Assembly: GCF_030376615.1 (NCBI RefSeq)
Contig: NZ_JARRAB010000003.1
Location: forward strand, 1-64,000
Direction: 5' to 3'
Length of the DNA stretch: 64,000 nt
Origin: Pseudomonas sp. sp1636
GTDB lineage: Bacteria; Pseudomonadota; Gammaproteobacteria; Pseudomonadales; Pseudomonadaceae
In this document: positions 54,522 to 63,519 of the stretch, one piece after another
Layout: every line of letters starts with the position of its first letter
Position numbering within the stretch: position 1 is the first letter of the stretch
Program-made: the position numbers and the translations under genes
Notes under the pieces: model-generated
What the model was told of the DNA's origin: nothing
What the model saw: only the letters and a program-made list of their open reading frames with translations
The model's database searches: none

Positions 54522-54872
54522 ATGGTGCGAATTCGTGGACAGATCGGCGCTTGGCCGGTGGATCTGACTGTAGAGCTGGATGCGCAGGATTGGGCGCAGT
54601 TGGCGCAGCACGTCACCTTGGCGGATCCGCCGGTTGCGGCTGCAGCGCCTGCCGCGAGCGTGCCGGCAAACGATGCGTTGTGGCAGACCGCGCTAGAGTT
54701 GCTGCGCCAGGCCGGACAGATCGAAGGGCCGCAACTGCTCGCTCAGTTGGCCGGGTTGGCGGGTAGCGAGGCGGCGGGCAAGCGCCTGCTGGTGCGCCTG
54801 CGCCATTGTCCGCAGGTGCGCATGGAAACGGCCGCGGATGCGCCGCTCTATCGCTGGATAGGTGCACAGTAG
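54522..54872 (+). CDS. conserved hypothetical protein
   Basis: A 116-residue protein I do not recognise as a named family. It starts MVRIRGQIGAWPVDLTVELDAQDWAQLAQ, then has an Ala/Pro-rich linker (about 36-52) and a helical C-terminal half with LWQTALELLRQAGQIEGPQLLAQLAGLAG. There is no signal peptide or membrane segment. ATG 54522 is used; TTG 54519 is adjacent. It diverges from the zinc operon and converges with the thioredoxin gene; from memory, PAO1 has a hypothetical gene (PA4062) in the same place. Confidence 0.7.
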   Translation: MVRIRGQIGAWPVDLTVELDAQDWAQLAQHVTLADPPVAAAAPAASVPANDALWQTALELLRQAGQIEGPQLLAQLAGLAGSEAAGKRLLVRLRHCPQVRMETAADAPLYRWIGAQ

Positions 54873-54899
54873 GCTGGGCCGAAGCCCAGCCTACTGTGC
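54864..54899. repeat. perfect 16-bp inverted repeat at a convergent gene end
   Basis: GCACAGTAGGCTGGGC (54864-54879) and GCCCAGCCTACTGTGC (54884-54899) form a perfect hairpin with loop CGAA. The left arm includes the TAG stop of the upstream gene, and the right arm ends 3 bp before the stop of the thioredoxin gene. No T tract follows, but it likely ends or protects both transcripts. Confidence 0.7.
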
Positions 54900-54901
54900 G
54901 C

Positions 54902-55774
54902 TCAGTAGATCGCCTGGTACAGCTTGCGCCGGTAAGTCGTGACCAGCGGGTGCTGGTTGCCGAGCAGGTCGAAGACTTGCAGCAGGGTCTTGTGCGGTAG
55001 ACCGTCGGCGTAATTGCGGTTGCGCGTGAACAGCTTGAGCAGGGCGTCCAGCGCCGGTTCGTAGTGCTGGCGTGCCAGTTGCTGGATCGCCAGTTGGTAG
55101 GCCGCTTCCTCGTCTTCGGCATTTTGCGCCAAGCGGGTTTTCAGGCTGGCGACTTCCGGCAGGTCGGCGGCCTGACGCAGGAAGGTCAGTTGCGCGCGAG
55201 CCCCGGCCAGGGCCTGCTTGTGCTCATCGCCTTGTACTGCATTGAGTACGCTCTCGGCTTCGGCCAATTCGCCACGTTCGGCCAGGCAGCGGGCATAGAG
55301 GATCAGCCCCAGGGCATTCTCGCTGTTCTCGCCGAGCAGTTCTTTGAGTAGCGCTTCGGCATCGCCAATACGGCCTTCGGCAAACAGCGCCTGGGCGCTT
55401 TCCAGTGGGTCGGCGGCCGCCGGAGCCGGTTCGGCAACGTGAGGTTTGAGCATTTCACGGATCGCCGATTCCGGTTGCGCGCCGGAGAAGCCGTCGACCG
55501 GCTGGCCATTCTTGAACAGCACCACGGTGGGCAGGCTGCGGATGCCGAAGCGCGCGACTATCTCCTGTTCGATGTCGCAGTTGACCTTGGCCAGCAGCAG
55601 CTCGCCCCGGTAGCCTTCGGTGATCTGCGCCAACAGCGGCATCAGCGCCTTGCAGGGTGCGCACCACTCGGCCCAGAAGTCCACCAGCACGGGTTTTTGG
55701 AAGGAGTTCTCGATCACCGACTGTTCGAAACTGGCGCTGCCGGCGATATCAAAAATATAAGGAGAGTCGCTCAT
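54902..55774 (-). CDS. cnoX: thioredoxin-TPR protein, CnoX (YbbN)-like
   Basis: A 290-residue cytoplasmic protein. Residues 1-110 form a thioredoxin domain with the redox motif WCAPCK (about 37-42) and cis-Pro in RSLPTVVLFKNG; residues 115-290 are tetratricopeptide-like helices (ALFAEGRIGDAEALLKELL, CLAERGELAEAESVLNA). This matches CnoX/YbbN co-chaperones that hand substrates to GroEL under oxidative stress. Unlike the E. coli protein, this one keeps both active-site cysteines. It converges on the small hypothetical gene. Confidence 0.9.
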   Translation of the reverse strand: MSDSPYIFDIAGSASFEQSVIENSFQKPVLVDFWAEWCAPCKALMPLLAQITEGYRGELLLAKVNCDIEQEIVARFGIRSLPTVVLFKNGQPVDGFSGAQPESAIREMLKPHVAEPAPAAADPLESAQALFAEGRIGDAEALLKELLGENSENALGLILYARCLAERGELAEAESVLNAVQGDEHKQALAGARAQLTFLRQAADLPEVASLKTRLAQNAEDEEAAYQLAIQQLARQHYEPALDALLKLFTRNRNYADGLPHKTLLQVFDLLGNQHPLVTTYRRKLYQAIY

Positions 55775-55835
55775 GGAATGGGCTTTCGGTCAGTGGAAAA
55801 ACCATAGCTTCAAGCTTCACGCCAGAAGCTGCAAG

Positions 55836-56546
55836 TCAGAGTAACAAGCCTGCTGCCGGCGGGGCGCTCATGGGCCGATGCGCTGGCGGCTCAGGCCGCT
55901 GGGCGTGATACAGGCTGACCTGACGGAACTCGGCGGGTTCGGCCAGATCCGGCCAGGTGCAGGCGGCCATCAGGCCAAGGCGCCGATACAGCGGATGTTG
56001 GAAGTTGCGCACCCGCGAGTCGGCGACCAGTGCCTGCTGGCCGCGGCTGAGGAACTGGTCGAGCAGCGGCAGGTTGGCGCGGTCGTAGAGCACGTCGGCG
56101 ATCAGGATCAGGTCGAAGCGGTCGGTCTCGGCGAAGAAGTCCGCGGAGTAACTCAGCTCCACGCCATTCAGTGCGGCATTGGCCTGGCAGGCGGCCAGGG
56201 CCAGTGGGTCGAGGTCGCAGGCCACCACTTCGAGGGCGCCGGCCTTGGCCGCGGCAATCGCCGCGACGCCGGAGCCGGCACCGAAATCCAGCACGCGCTT
56301 GCCGCGCACCCACTGCGGGCGCTCGGCCAGCCAGCGCGCCAGCGCCAGGCCGCTGGCCCAGCAGAAGCACCAATAGGGCGGGTCTTCGAGAATGCGCCGG
56401 GTTTCCTCCGGGTTGAAGGCCCGCGTCATATTGGCCGCATCGATCAGCCAGAGTTTCAGCGCGGTGCCGGGCAATGGCTCGGCCATCAGCCTGGCGTCGC
56501 CGAGCAACTCGCTCAGCGCCGCTTGCAGGGTGGCAATGGTGCTCAT
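55836..56546 (-). CDS. class I SAM-dependent methyltransferase
   Basis: A 236-residue cytoplasmic protein with the SAM-binding motif [17 protein letters not shown] (about 84-99), motif [23 protein letters not shown] and motif [14 protein letters not shown]. It resembles the ETFB/protein-lysine methyltransferase-like group, as suggested by [17 protein letters not shown] before motif I. The target is unknown. The start at 56546 overlaps the YbaY-like lipoprotein gene by 4 bp. The gap to the thioredoxin gene contains AGCTTCAAGCTTCACGCC-type repetitive sequence at about 55807-55835. Confidence 0.83.
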   Translation of the reverse strand: MSTIATLQAALSELLGDARLMAEPLPGTALKLWLIDAANMTRAFNPEETRRILEDPPYWCFCWASGLALARWLAERPQWVRGKRVLDFGAGSGVAAIAAAKAGALEVVACDLDPLALAACQANAALNGVELSYSADFFAETDRFDLILIADVLYDRANLPLLDQFLSRGQQALVADSRVRNFQHPLYRRLGLMAACTWPDLAEPAEFRQVSLYHAQRPEPPAHRPMSAPPAAGLLL

Positions 56547-56998
56547 GGCGCCGGCACCAGCCGCAATTCCCCGAGGTGCTGGTTGCCGCTGTGGCGAATC
56601 GGCAGCGGCGGCAGGCGCAGGATCAGCCGGCCGGCTCGATTGACCCGGCCGCGCAGCTCGACCCGGGTGCCGGAGATGAAGGCCTGGGGGTTGAAGGGCA
56701 GGCGAAAGGGCAGGGGCGCGCCGCTGCCGGTCAGTTGAATATTGCCCAGCAGGCCTTGCGGCAAGCCGCGCGCATTGATCAGCAGCAGGGCCAGTTCGAC
56801 TTCGCCATCGCTGGGCACGCCGAGCAGGCTGCCGCTGAGTTCGCGCAGGTGGGCCGGCAGGGGCACGGGCGCCGCCTCGATGCTTGCGGCAGACGCAGGC
56901 GTGGACGGCGGTTGCGGCGCCAAGGCGGGTTTGCCCGCGCAGGCCGCGAGCAGTCCGGCCAGGGCAAGCGCGGCGAGCAGTCGCATGGCAATGTTCAT
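56543..56998 (-). CDS. YbaY-like lipoprotein
   Basis: A 151-residue precursor with a lipoprotein signal: [22 protein letters not shown], with lipobox LAAC and Cys20 as the lipidated residue. The mature domain has [33 protein letters not shown] and [22 protein letters not shown], as in the YbaY/YscW-type lipoprotein family. It should sit in the outer or inner membrane facing the periplasm. ATG 56986 is an alternative start. Function unknown; it is coupled to the methyltransferase downstream. Confidence 0.78.
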   Translation of the reverse strand: MNIAMRLLAALALAGLLAACAGKPALAPQPPSTPASAASIEAAPVPLPAHLRELSGSLLGVPSDGEVELALLLINARGLPQGLLGNIQLTGSGAPLPFRLPFNPQAFISGTRVELRGRVNRAGRLILRLPPLPIRHSGNQHLGELRLVPAP

Positions 56999-57135
56999 CT
57001 AAGTGGTATGCCTGAAAGAAACGGTGTGCCTGAAAGGTAGTCGAACGCGCGCCTGTATACCGCAAAGTCCTCGGCTTGTCTTGCCCGCGGGATGCGCTAC
57101 CATGGCGCTTTCCTGTTCAAGGCGGCTGCCCTGCT

Positions 57136-57603
57136 ATGCACTGTCCCTTCTGCGGTGCCAACGACACCAAGGTCATCGATTCGCGCCTGGTCGCCGAGGG
57201 CGGGCAAGTGCGCCGTCGGCGCGAATGCCTGGCCTGCCAAGAGCGCTTCACCACCTTTGAAACCGCCGAGCTGGTGATGCCGCGGCTGATCAAGCAGGAC
57301 GGCAGCCGCCAGCCGTTCGACGAAGACAAGCTGCGGGCCGGCATGCAGCGCGCCCTGGAGAAACGCCCGGTGAGCATCGAGCGTCTGGAGGCGGCGATTG
57401 CCCATATCAAGCACCAGCTGCGCGCCACCGGCGAGCGCGAGATCAAGTCGCGGGTGCTCGGCGAGCTGGTGATGGGCGAGCTGCAAAAGCTCGATGAGGT
57501 CGCTTACATCCGTTTCGCCTCGGTGTACCGGCGCTTCCAGGATCTCAACGAATTCCGCGAGGAAATCGACCGGCTGTCCCGCGAACCCGCGAAAGCGCCA
57601 TGA
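57136..57603 (+). CDS. nrdR: transcriptional repressor NrdR
   Basis: Represses ribonucleotide reductase genes when its ATP-cone senses dATP. The 155 residues carry a zinc ribbon with Cys3, Cys6, Cys31 and Cys34 (MHCPFCG, CLACQ) and an ATP-cone domain at about 46-136 ([21 protein letters not shown]). ATG 57136 gives the invariant MHCPFC start; the open frame reaches back to 57076. The stop overlaps the ribD start, a conserved nrdR-rib linkage. Confidence 0.97.
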   Translation: MHCPFCGANDTKVIDSRLVAEGGQVRRRRECLACQERFTTFETAELVMPRLIKQDGSRQPFDEDKLRAGMQRALEKRPVSIERLEAAIAHIKHQLRATGEREIKSRVLGELVMGELQKLDEVAYIRFASVYRRFQDLNEFREEIDRLSREPAKAP

Positions 57604-58709
57604 TGACCTCCGAGCATGCCAGCATGGCCCGCGCCCTGGAGCTGGCCCGCAAAGGCCTGTACTCCACCCACCCGAACCCGCGGGTCGGCTGCGTCATCGT
57701 GCGCGACGGGCAGGTTGTCGGCGAAGGCTGGCATGTGCGCGCCGGCGAGCCGCACGCCGAGGTGCATGCGTTGCGCCAGGCCGGCGAGCAGGCGCGTGGC
57801 GCCACCGCCTATGTGACCCTGGAACCCTGCAGCCATCACGGGCGCACCCCGCCGTGCGCCGATGCGCTGATCGCCGCCGGCGTGGCGCGGGTGGTGGTGG
57901 CCATGCAGGATCCCAATCCGCAGGTCGCCGGCAATGGCCTGGCGCGCTTGAAACAGGCCGGTATTGACGTGCACAGCGGAGTGCTGCAAGCCGAGGCGCG
58001 CACCCTCAACGCCGGTTTCATCAAACGCATGGAGCAGGGCTTGCCTTTCGTGCGGGTTAAGTTGGCGATGAGCCTGGACGGTCGCACGGCCATGGCCAGC
58101 GGCGAGAGCCAGTGGATCACCGGGCCGGCCGCCCGCGCCGCGGTGCAGCGCCTGCGTGCCCGCGCCAGCGTGGTGCTGAGCGGCGCCGACACGGTGTTGG
58201 CGGACGATGCCCGTCTGACCGTGCGCCCCGCCGAGCTGGGCCTGGATGCCGAACTGACGGCCCTGGCGGCGAGCCGGCCGCCGTTGCGGGTGCTGGTCGA
58301 CGGCCGTCTGCGGGTGCCGCTGCAGGCGCCTTTTTTTCAGGCCGGCGCGACGCTGGTGGCGACCTGCGCGGCGGCTGCGGCGCGTGAGCGCTACCTGGAC
58401 GCCGGTCACGAGCTGCTGGCTGTGCCGGGCAGTAGCGGCTATGTCGATCTGCACAAGTTGCTGGCCGAGCTGGCCGGGCGCGGGGCCAATGAAGTCCTGG
58501 TCGAGGCCGGTCCGCGTCTGGCCGGCGCCTTCGCCCAGCAGGGCCTGGTCGACGAGTACCAGCTGTTCGTCGCGCCGAAGTTTCTCGGCTCCAGTGCACG
58601 GCCGCTGCTTGAGTGGCCGTTGGCGCGCATGGCCGAGGCGCAGGCGCTGAAGATTGTCGAGATACGCGCGGTCGGCGATGACTGGCGGATTACTGCGGTG
58701 CCGCAGTAG
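57600..58709 (+). CDS. ribD: bifunctional riboflavin biosynthesis deaminase/reductase RibD
   Basis: Performs the second and third steps of riboflavin synthesis from the GTP-derived pyrimidine: deamination, then ribosyl side-chain reduction with NADPH. Of 369 residues, about 1-147 form the deaminase with zinc ligands in HAE (52-54) and [11 protein letters not shown] (Cys77, Cys86); the remainder is the reductase ([22 protein letters not shown]). It overlaps nrdR. The FMN riboswitch lies downstream, so ribD itself is probably outside its control unless there is read-through. Confidence 0.96.
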   Translation: MMTSEHASMARALELARKGLYSTHPNPRVGCVIVRDGQVVGEGWHVRAGEPHAEVHALRQAGEQARGATAYVTLEPCSHHGRTPPCADALIAAGVARVVVAMQDPNPQVAGNGLARLKQAGIDVHSGVLQAEARTLNAGFIKRMEQGLPFVRVKLAMSLDGRTAMASGESQWITGPAARAAVQRLRARASVVLSGADTVLADDARLTVRPAELGLDAELTALAASRPPLRVLVDGRLRVPLQAPFFQAGATLVATCAAAAARERYLDAGHELLAVPGSSGYVDLHKLLAELAGRGANEVLVEAGPRLAGAFAQQGLVDEYQLFVAPKFLGSSARPLLEWPLARMAEAQALKIVEIRAVGDDWRITAVPQ

Positions 58710-58862
58710 GGCTTCAGCCCACCCAGACACAGCGCCGCCCAGTGCGGCACGCGGACATCCGTCTGCGGCAGATCGGCCAGGATGGCGCACAGGTTGTCGT
58801 GCGGCCATGCAGGCGGTTGGCAATTGTGGTAAAACGCGTCTCGGCCATTGCGGTGGCCGCAA

Positions 58863-59018
58863 CGTTCTCAGGGCGGGGTGTGATTCCCCACCGGCGGTAA
58901 TGACGCAGTGCGTCTAGCCCGCGAGCGCTTGCTGGCAGCCTTTTCCCGGGTTGCCCGCAAGGACAGCAGACCCGGTGCGATTCCGGGGCCGACGGTATAG
59001 TCCGGATAAAGAGAGAGC
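58863..59018 (+). ncRNA. FMN riboswitch (RFN element)
   Basis: All landmark segments of the RFN aptamer occur in order: TTCTCAGGGCGGGGTG, TTCCCCACCGGCGGTAAT, a variable arm with CCGCGAG, GGACAGCAGACCCGGTG, CCGGGGCCGACGGTATAG and the closing TCCGGATAAAGAGAG. It senses FMN in the nascent mRNA and should reduce expression of ribE and the genes after it. The preceding 58710-58862 shows no gene; it must contain the promoter, but no convincing site was found. Confidence 0.95.
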
Positions 59019-59077
59019 GGGATTCCCTCTTCGGGCGCCGTGTGCGTATCCGTGAAATCCCTATCGATCGGCATTGC

Positions 59078-59097
59078 CCTGTTTTGATCAAAACAGG
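59078..59097 (+). promoter_or_regulatory. perfect palindrome, candidate riboswitch expression platform
   Basis: CCTGTTTTGATCAAAACAGG is a perfect 20-nt palindrome. Its last bases (AGG, 59095-59097) belong to the AGGAG ribosome binding site at 59095-59099 of the mini-ORF starting at 59107. Folding would hide that site. There is no T tract, so translational rather than transcriptional control is suggested. Confidence 0.55.
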
Positions 59098-59106
59098 AGT
59101 TCATCC

Positions 59107-59163
59107 ATGCTGTTCAACATCATCTTCACGCAAACACCGGAGGACCCATGTTCACCGGCATAA
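59107..59163 (+). CDS. possible 18-residue leader peptide overlapping ribE start
   Basis: ATG 59107 has an AGGAG site seven bases upstream and encodes MLFNIIFTQTPEDPCSPA before TAA at 59161-59163. It overlaps the first 16 bases of ribE in another frame. Ribosomes ending here would stand on the ribE start, so it could couple ribE translation to the upstream site. It may also be chance; there is no proof of translation. Confidence 0.4.
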   Translation: MLFNIIFTQTPEDPCSPA

Positions 59164-59810
59164 TCGAATCCATTGGCAGTATCCGGGCGCTGACCCCCAA
59201 GGGCGGCGATGTGCGTGTCTACGTGGCCACCGGCAAACTCGACCTGGGCGACGTCAAACTGGGCGACAGCATCGCGGTCAACGGCGTTTGCCTGACTGCG
59301 GTGGAGCTGCCCGGCGACGGTTTCTGGGCCGATGTCAGCCGCGAGACCCTGGCGCGTACCGCCTTTATCGACTTGAAGCCCGGCAGTCCGGTCAATCTGG
59401 AAAAGGCCCTGACGCCAAGCAGTCGCCTCGGCGGTCACCTGGTCAGCGGGCATGTCGACGGTATCGGCGAAGTCATCGCCCGCGCCGACAACGCCCGCGC
59501 CGTGCAGTTCACCATTCGCGCGCCGCGCGAGCTGGCCAAATACATCGCCCACAAAGGTTCGATCACCGTCGACGGCACCAGCCTGACCGTCAACTCGGTG
59601 AACGGCGCCGAATTCGAGCTGACCATAGTGCCGCACACCCTGGCGCAGACCATCATGGTCGACTATCGCCCCGGCCGGCAGGTCAACCTCGAAGTCGACC
59701 TGCTGGCGCGTTATCTGGAGCGGCTGCTGCTCGGCGACAAAGCCGCCGAGCCAAACGCCTCGGGCCTGACGGAAAGTTTTCTGGCCGAACACGGCTACCT
59801 GAAGAATTAA
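59148..59810 (+). CDS. ribE: riboflavin synthase, alpha chain
   Basis: Dismutates two molecules of 6,7-dimethyl-8-ribityllumazine into riboflavin and a pyrimidine. The 220 residues form two similar barrels, each opening with a related motif (MFTGIIESIGSI at the start; LVSGHVDGIGEV at about 101-112). ATG 59148 is preceded by GGAGGA. Also called ribC in some species. It lies downstream of the FMN riboswitch and 12 bp before ribBX. Confidence 0.96.
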   Translation: MFTGIIESIGSIRALTPKGGDVRVYVATGKLDLGDVKLGDSIAVNGVCLTAVELPGDGFWADVSRETLARTAFIDLKPGSPVNLEKALTPSSRLGGHLVSGHVDGIGEVIARADNARAVQFTIRAPRELAKYIAHKGSITVDGTSLTVNSVNGAEFELTIVPHTLAQTIMVDYRPGRQVNLEVDLLARYLERLLLGDKAAEPNASGLTESFLAEHGYLKN

Positions 59811-59822
59811 GGAATTGCCACC

Positions 59823-60917
59823 ATGGCTCTTAACAGCATCGAAGAACTGGTTGAAGACATCCGCGCCGGCAAGATGGTCATCCTCATGGACGACGAGGAT
59901 CGCGAGAACGAGGGCGACCTGATCATCGCCTCCGAGTGCGTCAGCGCCGAGCACATCAACTTCATGGCGCGCTTCGCCCGTGGCCTGATCTGCATGCCGA
60001 TGACCCGCGAGCGCTGCGAAACCCTCAAGCTGCCGCTGATGTCGCCGCGCAACGGTTCCGGTTTCGGCACCAAGTTCACCGTCTCGATCGAGGCCGCCGT
60101 TGGCGTCACCACCGGCATTTCCGCGGCCGACCGCGCGTGCACCGTGCAGGCCGCCGCGGCCAAAAATGCCGTCGCCGACGACATCGTCAGCCCCGGCCAT
60201 ATCTTCCCGCTGATGGCCCAGCCCGGTGGCGTGCTGGCCCGTGCCGGGCACACCGAGGCGGCCTGCGACCTGGCGCGCATGGGTGGCTTCGAGCCGAGCG
60301 GGGTGATCTGCGAAATCATGAACGATGACGGCACCATGGCCCGGCGTCCCGAGCTGGAAGAATTCGCCAAGGAACACGGGATCAAGATCGGCACCATCGC
60401 CGATCTGATCCACTACCGGCTGATTCACGAACGCACCGTCGAGCGCGTCAGCGAGCAACTCCTCGACAGCGAGCTGGGCCAGTTCAACCTGGTGACCTAC
60501 CGCGATTCGGTGGAGAACGATGTGCACATGGCGTTGACCCTGGGCGCCATCTGTGCCGAGGAGCCGACGCTGGTGCGGGTGCACAACATGGATCCGCTGC
60601 GCGACCTGTTCATGGTCAAGCAGCCCGGCCGCTGGAGTCTGCGTGAGGCGATGGCGCGAGTCGCCCAGGATGGCAGCGGTGTGGTGCTGCTGTTGGGCAA
60701 CCCGCTGACCGGGCCGGACTTGCTGGCGCACCTGGAGCGCCAGTTGGGCGGCGAGACGAAAGTGGCCAACCCGGCCACCTACAGTACTGTCGGTGCCGGT
60801 TCGCAGATCCTGCGTGACCTCGGGGTGCGCAAGATGCGCCTGATGAGCTCACCGATGAAGTTCAATGCAATATCCGGTTTCGATCTGGAAGTTGTAGAAT
60901 ACCTGCCCTCTGAATAA
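59823..60917 (+). CDS. ribBA: 3,4-dihydroxy-2-butanone 4-phosphate synthase with degenerate GTP cyclohydrolase II domain (RibBX type)
   Basis: Makes the four-carbon unit for lumazine synthesis from ribulose 5-phosphate. Residues 1-200 are an intact RibB domain with the acidic DDEDRENEGDLI (about 23-34), PGHIFPL and HTEAACDL. Residues about 205-364 have the GTP cyclohydrolase II fold, but the zinc-binding Cys residues of active RibA (two in RCDC and one before) are missing; the site reads HNMDPLRDLF. So the second half probably has no cyclohydrolase activity, and a separate ribA is expected elsewhere. It lies in the rib operon. Confidence 0.92.
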   Translation: MALNSIEELVEDIRAGKMVILMDDEDRENEGDLIIASECVSAEHINFMARFARGLICMPMTRERCETLKLPLMSPRNGSGFGTKFTVSIEAAVGVTTGISAADRACTVQAAAAKNAVADDIVSPGHIFPLMAQPGGVLARAGHTEAACDLARMGGFEPSGVICEIMNDDGTMARRPELEEFAKEHGIKIGTIADLIHYRLIHERTVERVSEQLLDSELGQFNLVTYRDSVENDVHMALTLGAICAEEPTLVRVHNMDPLRDLFMVKQPGRWSLREAMARVAQDGSGVVLLLGNPLTGPDLLAHLERQLGGETKVANPATYSTVGAGSQILRDLGVRKMRLMSSPMKFNAISGFDLEVVEYLPSE

Positions 60918-60968
60918 TCCCAGTGGCCGCTAACTGCGGCCTGGCTCTTTAAATAGACGAGACCCGCT

Positions 60969-61445
60969 ATGACCCTGAAGACCATCGAAGGTACTTTCAT
61001 TGCCCCCAAGGGCCGCTTCGCCCTGGTGGTCGGCCGCTTCAACAGCTTCGTTGTCGAAAGCCTGGTAAGCGGCGCCGTTGACACCCTGGTTCGCCACGGT
61101 GTGAGCGAAAGCGACATCACCATCATCCGCGCCCCGGGCGCCTTCGAAATTCCGCTGGTGGCGCAAAAAATCGCGCAGCGCAGCGAGTTCGACGCGATCA
61201 TCGCCCTGGGTGCGGTGATCCGTGGCGGCACCCCGCATTTCGAGTACGTGGCGGGCGAATGCACCAAGGGTCTGGCCCAGGTGTCCATGGAGTTCGGCGT
61301 ACCGGTGGCCTTCGGCGTACTCACCGTCGACTCCATCGAGCAAGCCATCGAGCGTTCCGGCACCAAGGCCGGCAACAAGGGTGCGGAAGCTGCACTGTCC
61401 GCCCTGGAAATGGTCAGCCTGCTGGCGCAGTTGGAGGCCAAGTGA
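60969..61445 (+). CDS. ribH: 6,7-dimethyl-8-ribityllumazine synthase
   Basis: Condenses the pyrimidine and butanone phosphate intermediates to lumazine. The 158-residue protein has [38 protein letters not shown] (about 56-69) and [18 protein letters not shown] with the catalytic His. It probably forms pentamers or decamers. It lies 51 bp after ribBX and overlaps nusB by 4 bp. Confidence 0.97.
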   Translation: MTLKTIEGTFIAPKGRFALVVGRFNSFVVESLVSGAVDTLVRHGVSESDITIIRAPGAFEIPLVAQKIAQRSEFDAIIALGAVIRGGTPHFEYVAGECTKGLAQVSMEFGVPVAFGVLTVDSIEQAIERSGTKAGNKGAEAALSALEMVSLLAQLEAK

Positions 61446-61939
61446 GCCAGAACGACGGTAACCAGCCCAAGCCGCAGTCGGGCAAAGGCCCGAAAGCGCC
61501 GAGCGGCAAGACCCTGGCCCGCCGTCAGGCGCGCACCCTGGCCATGCAGGCGCTGTATTCCTGGCACATGGCTGGCCAGCAACTGAACGAGATCGAAGCG
61601 CAGTTCCGCGTCGATAACGATTTCAGCACGGTCGACGGTGCCTACTTCCACGAGATCCTGCACGGCGTGCCGCGGCAGAAGAGCGAGATCGACGGCGCCT
61701 TCGAGATCCTGTTGGATCGCCCGATCGCGGAGATCGATCCGGTCGAGCTGTCGATTCTGCGGCTGTCCACCTACGAGCTGAAGAACCGCCTCGATGTGCC
61801 CTATCGCGTGGTGATCAACGAAGGCATCGAGCTGGCCAAGGTGTTCGGCGCCACCGACGGGCACAAGTTCGTCAATGGCGTGCTGGACAAGCTGGCGCCG
61901 CGCCTGCGAGCCGACGAAGTCCGCGCCAACCGGCGCTGA
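61442..61939 (+). CDS. nusB: transcription antitermination factor NusB
   Basis: Binds BoxA RNA with S10 (encoded at 20827-21138) to prevent early termination in rRNA operons. The protein has 165 residues with a basic start ([21 protein letters not shown], about 24-44) and helical domains ending [12 protein letters not shown]. The start is GTG 61442, overlapping the ribH stop (GTGA). The ribH-nusB link is widely conserved. Confidence 0.96.
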   Translation: MSQNDGNQPKPQSGKGPKAPSGKTLARRQARTLAMQALYSWHMAGQQLNEIEAQFRVDNDFSTVDGAYFHEILHGVPRQKSEIDGAFEILLDRPIAEIDPVELSILRLSTYELKNRLDVPYRVVINEGIELAKVFGATDGHKFVNGVLDKLAPRLRADEVRANRR

Positions 61940-62043
61940 TGTCCTCTTGACGCGCTGCTGCGGGTTGCGGGTGCCGGGCATCAGCCTGGCCGCCGCTGGC
62001 GATTCGCTGCAGCGGGCATTGCACCTGTCAGGAGTTGCCGTCT

Positions 62044-63012
62044 TTGGGTGAGTTCGAACTGATTCGTCAATACTTCGCCGCGGCGTCCTGTGCGCAGGTT
62101 GGCGCAGGCGTGGCGCTGGGCATTGGCGACGACTGCGCCCTGCTGGAACTGCCACCTGGCGAACAGCTGGCGGTCTCCACCGACACCCTGGTGGGCGGGG
62201 TGCATTTTCCCGATTCAGCCGATGCTTTTCTGTTGGCTCAGCGTGCCCTGGGCGTGTCGGTCAGCGATCTGGCCGCCATGGGCGCGACCCCCATCGGCTT
62301 CACCCTGGCCTTGACCCTGCCCCGCGCCGAACCGGCCTGGCTGCAAGCCTTCGCCCACGGCCTCGATCGGATGGCACAGGACTGCGCCGTGCGCCTGATC
62401 GGCGGCGATACCTCGCGCGGGCCGCTGAGCCTGACCCTGACCGTGTTCGGCCGGGTGCCGCAGGGGTTGGCTTTGACCCGCGCGGGTGCCCGGGTCGGCG
62501 ATTTGCTCTGCGTCGGCGGCGAGCTGGGCGATGGCGCCGGCGCCTTGCCGCTGGTGCTCGGTCAGCGGCAGGCGCCGGCGCCGATTGCCGAACCCTTGCT
62601 GGCGCGCTACTGGTCGCCGCGACCGCAACTGGCCCTGGGCCAGGCGCTGCGCGGCAAGGCCACGGCGGCGCTGGATATTTCCGATGGCCTGCTGGCCGAC
62701 TGCGGGCATATCGCCGCAGCCTCGGGCGTGGCGTTGCTGATCGAGCAGGCGCGCCTGCCGCTGTCGCCTGCGCTGCTGGCCTTGCTCGGTGCCAGCGGCG
62801 CGCGCGACTGCGCGCTGAGCGGAGGCGACGATTACCTGCTGGCCTTTACCCTGCCGGCCGAGCATCTCGCCGGCTTGCAGGCGCAGGGCTGGCCGGTTCA
62901 TGTGATTGGTCGCGTCGAAGCCGGAGCCGGCGTAGCGCTGCTGGATCAATCTGGTCAACGCATCACGCCGCAGGCGCGGGGCTATCAACATTTTGGGAGT
63001 GACGGTGACTGA
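62044..63012 (+). CDS. thiL: thiamine-monophosphate kinase
   Basis: Final step of thiamine diphosphate synthesis: ATP-dependent phosphorylation of thiamine monophosphate. The 322-residue protein shows MGEFELIRQYF, IGDDCALLELP (metal-binding Asp), STDTLVGGVHFP, GDTSRGPLSLTLTVFG and LDISDGLLADCGH. TTG 62044 is chosen because AGGAG (62030-62034) lies nine bases upstream and the family begins GEFELI; TTG 62035 directly abuts the AGGAG. It overlaps pgpA by 8 bp. Confidence 0.94.
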   Translation: MGEFELIRQYFAAASCAQVGAGVALGIGDDCALLELPPGEQLAVSTDTLVGGVHFPDSADAFLLAQRALGVSVSDLAAMGATPIGFTLALTLPRAEPAWLQAFAHGLDRMAQDCAVRLIGGDTSRGPLSLTLTVFGRVPQGLALTRAGARVGDLLCVGGELGDGAGALPLVLGQRQAPAPIAEPLLARYWSPRPQLALGQALRGKATAALDISDGLLADCGHIAAASGVALLIEQARLPLSPALLALLGASGARDCALSGGDDYLLAFTLPAEHLAGLQAQGWPVHVIGRVEAGAGVALLDQSGQRITPQARGYQHFGSDGD

Positions 63013-63517
63013 ACCGCTAAGCGTGCCGCCATCGGTATGGCGCAATCCGTGGCATTTCATCGCCTTTGGTTTTGGCTCGGGCGCCTTGCCCAAGGCGCCT
63101 GGCACCTGGGGTTCGCTGGTGGCGCTGCCGTTTATCCCGCTGTGGCAGATGCTGCCGGACTGGGGCTACTGGCTGATGCTCGGGGTCACCATGCTGTTCG
63201 GCTTCTGGCTGTGCGGCAAGGTGGCCGAAGACCTGCGTGTGCATGACCATGCAGGCATCGTCTGGGACGAAATGGTCGGCATGTGGATCACCCTGTGGCT
63301 GGTGCCGGAGGGTTGGGGCTGGCTGCTGGTGGGCTTTCTGATGTTCCGCCTGTTCGACATCCTCAAACCCTGGCCGATCAGCTGGATCGACCGCCACGTG
63401 CATGGCGGCGTCGGCATCATGCTCGACGATGTGCTGGCCGGGGTATTCGCCTGGCTGGCCATGCAGGCGGTTGTGTGGGGCTGGGCCAATGGCCTGGCCG
63501 CGGGGGTGGGGTTCTAA
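63005..63517 (+). CDS. pgpA: phosphatidylglycerophosphatase A
   Basis: Inner-membrane lipid phosphatase that makes phosphatidylglycerol. The 170 residues show AFGFGSGALPKAPGTWGSL (about 20-38), several hydrophobic helices, and DHAGIVWDEMVGMWI and RLFDILKPWPISWIDR, both typical of the family. GTG 63005 has GGGAG five bases upstream; TTG 62993 is in frame but would overlap thiL more. The thiL-pgpA order is conserved. Confidence 0.95.
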   Translation: MTEPLSVPPSVWRNPWHFIAFGFGSGALPKAPGTWGSLVALPFIPLWQMLPDWGYWLMLGVTMLFGFWLCGKVAEDLRVHDHAGIVWDEMVGMWITLWLVPEGWGWLLVGFLMFRLFDILKPWPISWIDRHVHGGVGIMLDDVLAGVFAWLAMQAVVWGWANGLAAGVGF

Positions 63518-63519
63518 GC

